Assembly (NCBI GenBank): GCA_023229175.1
Contig: JALNZV010000030.1
Span: forward strand, 1 to 21,419
DNA length: 21,419 nt
Source: Tissierellaceae bacterium
GTDB taxonomy: Bacteria; Bacillota; Clostridia; Tissierellales; Tissierellaceae
Direction: 5' to 3'
Under the pieces are notes generated by a model. The model saw only the letters and a program-made list of their open reading frames with translations. It did no database searches and had not been told where the DNA came from. A program made the translations under genes and the position numbers. Position 1 is the first letter of the stretch. The number at the start of each line of letters is the position of its first letter. Of the stretch, positions 16,387-21,419 are shown one piece after another.

Positions 16387-17736
16387 ATGAAAACAGGAGA
16401 TATATTGTCGGGGGAGATAATCGATTTTAGTCACGAAGGGAACGGAGTAATGAAAATTCAAAGCTTCACAGTATTTGCTTCAGGTGGAATAATAGGAGAT
16501 AAAGTAAAGGTAAGAATAAATGAAGTAAAAAAGAATTACGCCTTGGCCTCTGTAATTGAAATTATCGAGCATTCGAATGATAGAGTGAAATTTGATTTTT
16601 TTGTAGAAGAGTCAAGGGCAGGAATACCCTTAATAGAGTACAACTATAATAAACAATTGGAGTGGAAGAGAAACAAGGTGGAGATGGATTTACAGAAGAT
16701 TGCAAGTCTTCAGGATGTAAAGGTGAATGAAACAATAGGCATGGACCATCCTTTTAGATACAGAAATCATGTACAAATACCCGTTGGGGAAAGAGATGAT
16801 AACATAGTAATTGGCTTTTATGAACAAGGTACCAATCACATAATAGACATGGATACCAGCATACTCCAGCCAGAGGTCGGAGATAGAATAATAAACATAG
16901 TAAGAATGTGGATGAAGGGCCATAATATAAGGCCCTACAACAGAAAGAATAAGGAAGGGATCCTTAGACATATTGGAATAAGAGTAAATAAAGAAAACGA
17001 AGTTATGGTAATTTTAGTTTCAGGAAGTAAAAAGATACCATTTGTAGATAAATTGATTTGTGCATTGCAAAAGGAGAATGTAGTCAGTATATACCAGAAT
17101 ATCAATAGCGTGGATAGCTCCATAATATATGGTAGAGAATATATTCGGCTATACGGAATGGATAAATTGGGAGATTATATAGGAAAACTTGAATTTCAAT
17201 TATCTCCCAATTCTTTTTTTCAAACTAATAGAAAGCAAACGGAAGTCTTATACAATAAGGCCATAGAATATCTTGAGCTAAATAAAGATGACATAGTATA
17301 CGACCTGTTCTCTGGCATTGGAACCATATCCCTATTTATGGCACCATATGTAAAAAAGGTATATGGAGTTGAAATAGTAAAAAAAGCAATAGAAGATGCA
17401 TGGGAAAATGCAAAATTAAATAATCTGCACAATGTTGAATTTATATTAGGTAAGACAGAAGATATCTTGCAAAAGTTTGCTAGTGAGAAAAAGTTAGGTA
17501 ATAAAATAATCCTAGACCCCCCAAGGAAGGGTTGTGTAAGAAAATCATTAGAAACAATAGTAAAAATATCCCCTGAAAGAATAGTTTACGTATCGTGTAA
17601 TCCGTCAACAATGGCAAGGGATGTAAAATATCTAGTTGATAAAGGGTACGAGGTAGTGGAGGTGCAGCCCGTGGATATGTTTCCCCATACTGGGCATATC
17701 GAATGCGTAATAGGAATGCAAAGGAAAGATACGTAG
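16387..17736 (+). CDS. rlmD: 23S rRNA (uracil-C5)-methyltransferase RlmD family, cluster cysteines absent
   Basis: This 449-residue protein is an RlmD/RumA/TrmA-type m5U methyltransferase acting on 23S rRNA with S-adenosylmethionine. An N-terminal TRAM domain (about 1-60) precedes the catalytic domain. The SAM motif DLFSGIGT is at 306-313, DPPRKG at 377-382, the nucleophile Cys404 in VSCNPST, and the probable general base Glu439 in HTGHIEC. The usual 4Fe-4S motif CX5CX2C before the QLxxK helix is missing: the aligned positions are Phe71, Arg77 and Ile80, and no Cys occurs in the first 200 residues. In Gram-positives one enzyme can modify both U747 and U1939 (RlmCD), so exact specificity is open. 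An AGGAGG site precedes the ATG. The 3' end appears to be the insertion site of the element that follows. Confidence 0.92.
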   Translation: MKTGDILSGEIIDFSHEGNGVMKIQSFTVFASGGIIGDKVKVRINEVKKNYALASVIEIIEHSNDRVKFDFFVEESRAGIPLIEYNYNKQLEWKRNKVEMDLQKIASLQDVKVNETIGMDHPFRYRNHVQIPVGERDDNIVIGFYEQGTNHIIDMDTSILQPEVGDRIINIVRMWMKGHNIRPYNRKNKEGILRHIGIRVNKENEVMVILVSGSKKIPFVDKLICALQKENVVSIYQNINSVDSSIIYGREYIRLYGMDKLGDYIGKLEFQLSPNSFFQTNRKQTEVLYNKAIEYLELNKDDIVYDLFSGIGTISLFMAPYVKKVYGVEIVKKAIEDAWENAKLNNLHNVEFILGKTEDILQKFASEKKLGNKIILDPPRKGCVRKSLETIVKISPERIVYVSCNPSTMARDVKYLVDKGYEVVEVQPVDMFPHTGHIECVIGMQRKDT

Positions 17737-17879
17737 AAATCCTTAATTTTCAACACTTTACGAACTATGTTACTTTTACTAAAGATGGTGATGATTTTAG
17801 AAATAAGGAATTGAGAAATAAAATCGAAGTATCAGTAGTTTTAGATATGGAGTGTGTAGATATGTTGATGTATGATTAA
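17703..17879 (+). other. 58-residue open frame across the rlmD/ICE junction
   Basis: The frame starts at an ATG inside the last codons of rlmD, in another reading frame, and ends at 17879. The part after rlmD reads like ordinary protein, with NFQHFTNYVTFTKDGDDF and a VLDMECVDMLMYD end. I recognise no family and see no ribosome site, so it may be a remnant of an element gene cut off at the attachment site. The rest of the stretch to parA is AT-rich and holds a small inverted repeat (17884-17901) and the terminator at 17941. Confidence 0.3.
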
Positions 17880-17940
17880 ATTAAAATATTTAGCAATATT
17901 TATAACATGTAATTCTAATTAAATTAAGTATAAAAAGAAA

Positions 17941-17982
17941 AAGCCGTTTTCTTTATTGAAAAATAAAGTAAGCGGTTTTTTT
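17941..17982 (+). terminator. intrinsic terminator directly upstream of parA
   Basis: The left arm (17941-17957) pairs with 17962-17978 across a GAAA tetraloop, with CCG/CGG and a long A/T-rich stem containing a few wobbles or mismatches, followed by a T-run ending at 17982. The parA ribosome site begins only about 15 bases later. It may end the rlmD transcript, or act as an attenuator in the ICE leader. Confidence 0.78.
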
Positions 17983-18010
17983 GTACCCAAAATTGAAAGG
18001 AGGAAGAAAT

Positions 18011-18832
18011 TTGAACGCAAAAATAATTGCCATCACAAATCAAAAAGGTGGTGTAGGCAAAACAACAACCTGTGCCAACTTAGGTATAGGACTGGCTATG
18101 GAAGGGAAAAAAGTTTTGCTTGTAGATGCAGATCCACAAGGCAGTTTATCCATTAGTTTAGGATTCCCACAGCCGGATAAGCTTCCAACAACCATTGCAA
18201 CAGTAATGGGAAAGGTTATTATCGACACACCTATTGAGCCTAGAGAGGGCATCTTACAACATCATGAGGGAGTAGACTTACTCCCAGCAAACATTGAATT
18301 ATCTGGTATGGAAGTATCCCTTGTTAATGCTATGAGCAGGGAAACCATACTTAAACAATACCTTGATACGGTAAAGAAAGATTATGATTATATACTTTTA
18401 GACTGTATGCCCTCTTTAGGTATGTTAACGATTAATGCCCTTGCTGCATCTGATAGTGTAATCATTCCTGTACAGGCTGATTATCTACCTGCAAAGGGAT
18501 TAGAACAGCTTTTACAGACCATTGGAAAGGTACGCAGGCAGATAAATTCGAAACTAAAAATTGATGGTATTTTATTGACTATGGTAGATGGGCGTACTAA
18601 TTTTGCCAAGGACATTAGCAGTCTAGTAAGGAAAACTTATGAAGGCAGTATTAAAGTATTTAAAGCAGATATACCTCGTTCAGTAAAGGCAGCAGAAATT
18701 AGTGCAGAGGGAAAAAGTATTTTTGCCCATGACCCAAAGGGAAAAGTTGCTGAAGGGTATGGTAATTTAACCAAGGAGGTGTTGAAAATTGAAAAGCTCC
18801 GCCAAAAACATAAAGCTGGCATCAGTAGATGA
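18011..18832 (+). CDS. parA: ParA/Soj-type partition ATPase of the ICE
   Basis: This 273-residue ATPase has the deviant Walker A KGGVGKTTT at residues 12-20, with the signature Lys12 and Lys17, a VDADPQGS motif, and LDCMPSLG as Walker B. It lacks an N-terminal DNA-binding extension, so it is the short Soj/MinD-like class. With ParB it should segregate the excised or replicating element. TTG at 18011 is the start because AAAGGAGG lies 7-8 bases upstream; an earlier TTG at 17981 falls inside the terminator T-run and lacks a ribosome site. The gene overlaps parB by 44 bases, which implies translational coupling. It is the first gene of the ICE left arm. Confidence 0.93.
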   Translation: MNAKIIAITNQKGGVGKTTTCANLGIGLAMEGKKVLLVDADPQGSLSISLGFPQPDKLPTTIATVMGKVIIDTPIEPREGILQHHEGVDLLPANIELSGMEVSLVNAMSRETILKQYLDTVKKDYDYILLDCMPSLGMLTINALAASDSVIIPVQADYLPAKGLEQLLQTIGKVRRQINSKLKIDGILLTMVDGRTNFAKDISSLVRKTYEGSIKVFKADIPRSVKAAEISAEGKSIFAHDPKGKVAEGYGNLTKEVLKIEKLRQKHKAGISR

Positions 18833-19727
18833 TTTATTTTCCACAGAGGAAAGTAGGGCTGATGAAGCAAGGGAAAAGATAATTGAAATCCCTTTAACAG
18901 AATTACATCCCTTTAAAGACCACCCATTTAAGGTAATCGATAATGAAGCCATGTTTGATACAGCAGAAAGTGTTAAACAATATGGTGTATTAGTTCCAGC
19001 CATTGCAAGACCCCGTGATGAGGGTGGCTACGAACTTGTGGCAGGACACCGAAGGAAAAGAGCCTGTGAACTTGCAGAACTTGAAACAATGCCTGTCATA
19101 GTTCGCAACCTTGACGATGATGCCGCCATTATTATCATGGTTGACAGCAACTTGCAGAGAGAAAATATCTTACCAAGTGAAAGAGCCTTTGCATATAAAA
19201 TGAAGTTATCAGCAATGAAAAGGCAAGCAGGTAGACCATCAAAAGAAAATAGTTCCCAAGTTGGGAATAATTTATTAGGAAAAAAATCAAGCGACCTTTT
19301 AGCTGAGCAAATTGGCGAAAGTAAAAATCAAATCTATCGTTACATCCGTCTTACTCACCTTATCCCAGAAATACTTTCGATGGTAGATGAAAAGAAAATA
19401 GCCTTCAATCCTGCTGTGGAACTATCCTTCCTTAAAGATGAGGAGCAAATTGACCTACTTGAAGCTATGGATATGGAACAGGCAACACCTTCACTTTCAC
19501 AGGCACAGAGATTAAAGAAATTTAGTAATGAGGGGAAGTTAAGCCTTGGAGTTATGAGTGCCATAATGAGTGAAGAAAAGAAGGGGGACTTAGATAAGGT
19601 AACCCTTACAGGAGATAAGTTAAAGAGGTATTTTCCAAAATCATATACACCAAAACAAATGGAAGAAACGATTATTAAACTGCTTGAAGGCTGGCATAAA
19701 AAACGAATTAGGGATCAAGAAAGATAA
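18789..19727 (+). CDS. parB: ParB/Spo0J family partition protein of the ICE
   Basis: This 312-residue protein has the ParB N-terminal domain (about 33-130), with the GHRRKRA box at 86-92 equivalent to the GERRxRA CTP/phosphate motif and DSNLQREN at 119-126. A helix-turn-helix follows at about 168-190 (LLAEQIGESKNQIYRYIRLTHL), then a C-terminal region that should mediate dimerisation. It would bind a parS-like site on the element and work with ParA. The start is TTG, with AAGGAGGT 8 bases upstream, inside the parA 3' end. No clear parS palindrome of the Bacillus chromosomal type was noticed in the window. Codon use and composition look slightly less AT-biased than in the chromosomal genes. Confidence 0.92.
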   Translation: MKSSAKNIKLASVDDLFSTEESRADEAREKIIEIPLTELHPFKDHPFKVIDNEAMFDTAESVKQYGVLVPAIARPRDEGGYELVAGHRRKRACELAELETMPVIVRNLDDDAAIIIMVDSNLQRENILPSERAFAYKMKLSAMKRQAGRPSKENSSQVGNNLLGKKSSDLLAEQIGESKNQIYRYIRLTHLIPEILSMVDEKKIAFNPAVELSFLKDEEQIDLLEAMDMEQATPSLSQAQRLKKFSNEGKLSLGVMSAIMSEEKKGDLDKVTLTGDKLKRYFPKSYTPKQMEETIIKLLEGWHKKRIRDQER

Positions 19728-19759
19728 ACAATATTTAAGCAGGAAAAGAGGTGATATTT

Positions 19760-20704
19760 ATGGCAGTTTTTAGAGTGGAAAAAACACGGGATTATACAGT
19801 GATGTCAAACCATCATTTAAGAAATACAGACCTTTCCTTAAAAGCAAAAGGCTTATTATCCCTTATGCTTTCTTTACCGGAGAACTGGGATTATACGACC
19901 AAGGGACTTGCCTGTATATGTAAGGATGGCATAGATAGTATTAACAGTGGTGTAAAGGAACTAGAAGTTAATGGATATGTGATTCGTAGGCGGTTAAGGA
20001 ATGAAAAAGGGCAACTGACTACTACAGAATATACTATTTTTGAACAGCCTCAAAACCTTGATATAACTGATATACCACCTAAAGGGGAAAATCCAATACT
20101 GGATAATCCCATCTTGGATAATCAAGCACAGGAGAAACCTATATTGGAAAATCCAATCTTGGAAAAACCTAAACAGGCTGAGCCTATCTTGGGAAACCCC
20201 CACCAATTAAGTACTAATATATTAAATACTAATTCATTAAATACTGATTTATTAAATATGGAGGTATCAAATCCTTATCCATCAAATCTGTATCAATCAA
20301 ATAAAGAGCCACAAGAAAAAAAGATGAGATATGATGAGATTGGATGTGATAGCCCAGCAGAAATAAAAAAAATGGTTTTAGAAAATATTGAATATAGGTA
20401 TATTAAAGATAATCATAACCGTGAGCGTTTAGATGAAATCGTAGACCTAATGGTGGAAACCCTATGCTCTACCAAAGACACAATAAATGTTGCAGGAGAT
20501 GATTACCCTGCACAGCTTGTAAAAGAAAAGCTACTAAGGATAAATTGTCTGCATATTGACTATGTCTTTGAATGTCTTGATAAGACCACCACCTACATCC
20601 GTAACATCAGGCGGTATTTATTAGCGACTTTGTTTAATGCACCATCCACCATAGATAGTTATTACTCGGCACTAGTTAATCATGACTTAAATAGAAACCC
20701 CTAA
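19760..20704 (+). CDS. winged-helix replication initiator-like protein with DUF6017-type C terminus
   Basis: This 314-residue protein has an N-terminal winged-helix domain (about 1-94), including LSLKAKGLLSLMLSLPENWDYTTKGLACICKDGIDSINSGVKEL, as in RepA_N-type initiators and phage-like replication proteins. A low-complexity linker (111-185) is made of 15 five-residue units. The C-terminal domain (about 190-314) has the DUF6017-like pattern ENIEYRYIKDN, then LLRINCLHIDYVFECLDKTTTYIRNIRRYLLATLFNAP. It is probably the element's DNA-binding replication or regulatory protein. I place the start at ATG 19760, as AGAGGTGAT precedes it; GTG at 19751 lies within that ribosome site. Its position after parAB supports a replication-maintenance module. 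An initiator role is likely but unproven; a transcription regulator is the alternative. Confidence 0.8.
   Translation: MAVFRVEKTRDYTVMSNHHLRNTDLSLKAKGLLSLMLSLPENWDYTTKGLACICKDGIDSINSGVKELEVNGYVIRRRLRNEKGQLTTTEYTIFEQPQNLDITDIPPKGENPILDNPILDNQAQEKPILENPILEKPKQAEPILGNPHQLSTNILNTNSLNTDLLNMEVSNPYPSNLYQSNKEPQEKKMRYDEIGCDSPAEIKKMVLENIEYRYIKDNHNRERLDEIVDLMVETLCSTKDTINVAGDDYPAQLVKEKLLRINCLHIDYVFECLDKTTTYIRNIRRYLLATLFNAPSTIDSYYSALVNHDLNRNP
20090..20314 (+). repeat. 15-bp-period degenerate tandem repeat inside the initiator gene
   Basis: Fifteen consecutive 15-base units keep the same register. The first eight centre on variants of AATCCAATCTTGGAA, encoding NPILD/KPILE-type pentads. The next seven centre on variants such as AATACTAATTCATTA, encoding NTNSL/NTDLL and then NPYPS/NLYQS pentads. 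An AAT (Asn) or similar codon opens nearly every unit. In RepA_N plasmids the replication origin lies in a repetitive inter-domain part of the initiator gene, which makes this a candidate origin. Confidence 0.75.
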
Positions 20705-20748
20705 AGGCATTTTGTACCTGGTACAAGAGGATTACAAAATGCCTTTTT
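20703..20748 (+). terminator. intrinsic terminator overlapping the initiator stop codon
   Basis: A perfect 14-bp stem (20703-20716 with 20733-20746) encloses a 16-base loop and ends in Ts. The loop side holds a competing small hairpin, GTACC-T-GGTAC (20714-20724). The PcfB ribosome site starts only about 17 bases beyond the T-run. Confidence 0.82.
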
Positions 20749-20779
20749 CTATGTCAAAAGCAGAAGGGAGGAGCTTCCT

Positions 20780-21256
20780 ATGCAGGAAGAAGTAGAAAAT
20801 AGAACAGTAGCACTTGTAATAAGCGGTACAAAGCTTACAGCAAGAAGTTTAAAGGCAGCTATTTTAAAATATCTAGCATGGCGAAAGGATAAGAAAAATC
20901 ATCCTGAAATTCCTCAAGGAAAACAAAGTATAAAAGACCTTGCTAAGCAAAATGCAGGAATGACCAATATTGAAATTACAGATAAAAATATTAAAAGCTT
21001 TGAAAGATCAGCAAGAAAATACGGTGTTGATTTTGCTATTAAAAAAGATAGAAGTGTAAACCCACCTAAATATCTTGTCTTTTTCAAGGGCAGGGATGCA
21101 GATGCCATTACTGCTGCATTTACGGATTTTACATCTAAAATGGTAAAAAGAGCAGAAAGGCCTTCCGTACTTTCACAGCTTAAAAAGTTTACCCAGCTTG
21201 TGAAGAACACAGTTACAGATAGGGTGAAAAGTAAAGATAGGGAGCAAAGCCTATGA
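20780..21256 (+). CDS. PcfB-like (DUF3801) conjugation protein
   Basis: This 158-residue basic, soluble protein resembles PcfB/DUF3801 proteins of Gram-positive conjugative elements: RTVALVISGTKLTARSLKAAILKYLAW at the N terminus and FERSARKYGVDFAIKKDRSVNPPKYLVFFKGRDADAITAAFTDF in the middle. Family knowledge: PcfB of the enterococcal plasmid pCF10 is required for conjugation, and its gene commonly precedes the coupling protein gene in these elements. A GGGAGGAG ribosome site precedes the ATG. The stop overlaps the next gene (ATGA), so the two are coupled. It lies directly after the initiator terminator, so its expression depends on read-through or on a promoter I could not recognise. Confidence 0.82.
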   Translation: MQEEVENRTVALVISGTKLTARSLKAAILKYLAWRKDKKNHPEIPQGKQSIKDLAKQNAGMTNIEITDKNIKSFERSARKYGVDFAIKKDRSVNPPKYLVFFKGRDADAITAAFTDFTSKMVKRAERPSVLSQLKKFTQLVKNTVTDRVKSKDREQSL

Positions 21257-21419
21257 ATACAAGACTAAAAAGAATATTAATCTTAAATATCCCTTATCTA
21301 TTTTTAGCCCTATTTTTTACTAAGGTATCACAGGCATGGAGACTTGCCCTTGGATATGATATTGGGCAGAAAATTTTAAACCTAATGAATGGCTTTAGAT
21401 TAGCATTTGATAACCCACT
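21253..21419 (+). CDS. VirD4/TcpA-type conjugative coupling protein (3' end outside window)
   Basis: Only the first 55 residues are visible. After MNTRLKR there is a hydrophobic membrane segment (about residues 8-24, ILILNIPYLFLALFFTK), then QAWRLALGYDIGQKILNLMNGFRLAF. This N terminus matches the membrane-anchored start of type IV secretion coupling ATPases of Tn1549-like elements, which bring the relaxase-bound DNA strand to the mating channel. The Walker motifs lie beyond the edge and cannot be checked. The start overlaps the PcfB stop by four bases (ATGA). The call leans on gene order and the N-terminal pattern. Confidence 0.78.
   Translation, partial: MNTRLKRILILNIPYLFLALFFTKVSQAWRLALGYDIGQKILNLMNGFRLAFDNP

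Larger units (their letters stand above)
17737..21419 (+). mobile_element. left end of a Tn1549-like integrative conjugative element
   Basis: The gene order parA, parB, winged-helix/DUF6017-type initiator, PcfB-like protein and VirD4-type coupling protein is the conserved left arm of many Firmicutes ICEs of the Tn1549 type. It starts within a few hundred bases of the rlmD stop, and the rlmD/rumA 3' end is a known ICE insertion site in Gram-positive bacteria. The left boundary is approximate: the core site could lie inside the last 30 bases of rlmD. The element continues past the window edge, so the relaxase, integrase, cargo and right attachment site are not visible. No insertion sequence or resistance gene is seen in this part. 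Confidence 0.82.

Noticed and set aside
17880..17940. Possible parA promoter in the AT-rich junction (TATAAA at 17929)
   Set aside because: There is no -35 at a suitable distance, and in such AT-rich sequence a lone -10 match is expected by chance.
17981..18010. Upstream TTG start that would add ten residues to ParA
   Set aside because: It lies at the end of the terminator T-run with no ribosome site, while TTG at 18011 has AAAGGAGG at the right distance and yields the normal ParA N terminus.
1..21419. tRNA, rRNA, CRISPR array, riboswitch or insertion sequence
   Set aside because: No tRNA-like cloverleaf, rRNA segment, spaced direct-repeat array, recognisable riboswitch leader or transposase was seen; intergenic gaps are short and explained by promoters, terminators and ribosome sites.

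Overview
The window is a low-GC Gram-positive (Firmicutes) chromosome segment running into the left end of an integrated conjugative element. Gene content and order (rapZ-yvcK-whiA, dnaE-pfkA-pyk, pckA, cvfB-rlmD), AT-rich codon use, TTG starts and strong AGGAGG-type ribosome binding sites all fit Clostridia. A GrdX-family gene, a family otherwise known from glycine reductase operons, points to an amino-acid-fermenting lineage such as Tissierellales or Peptostreptococcaceae. That placement is inference.

Bases 1-2335 hold a forward cluster: the 3' part of a PHP-domain phosphoesterase gene, rapZ and yvcK. It ends in a bidirectional terminator shared with a convergent two-gene reverse unit (3937-2338), an M42 aminopeptidase followed by a small protein with a probable Rad52/DdrA-like domain. 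Back-to-back promoters near 3971-4035 separate this unit from the next forward run: a NUDIX hydrolase, whiA, grdX (overlapping whiA), dnaE, pfkA and pyk, closed by a terminator at 12140-12164. Next come a MATE exporter, ATP-type PEP carboxykinase with its own terminator, and the pair cvfB-rlmD. Central carbon control is a theme: PfkA and Pyk run glycolysis, PckA links PEP and oxaloacetate, and YvcK and RapZ belong to families tied to carbon flux and cell envelope supply.

Downstream of rlmD the character changes. From about 17737 there is a short AT-rich junction with an unrecognised 58-codon frame and a hairpin terminator. Then come parA, parB, a winged-helix/DUF6017-type replication initiator, a PcfB-like protein and the start of a VirD4-type coupling protein cut by the window edge. 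This order is typical of Tn1549-like integrative conjugative elements (ICEs), and the 3' end of rlmD/rumA is a known ICE insertion hotspot. No resistance gene, integrase or relaxase lies inside the window.

The observations most worth following up are: a 15-unit, 15-bp-period repeat inside the ICE initiator gene, possibly an embedded origin; two ICE terminators placed directly upstream of ribosome binding sites, suggesting attenuation or antitermination; the orphan Rad52-like gene; an RlmD lacking its Fe-S cysteines; and PfkA substitutions at two active-site positions and one effector-site position. I did not see a clearly new multi-gene system.
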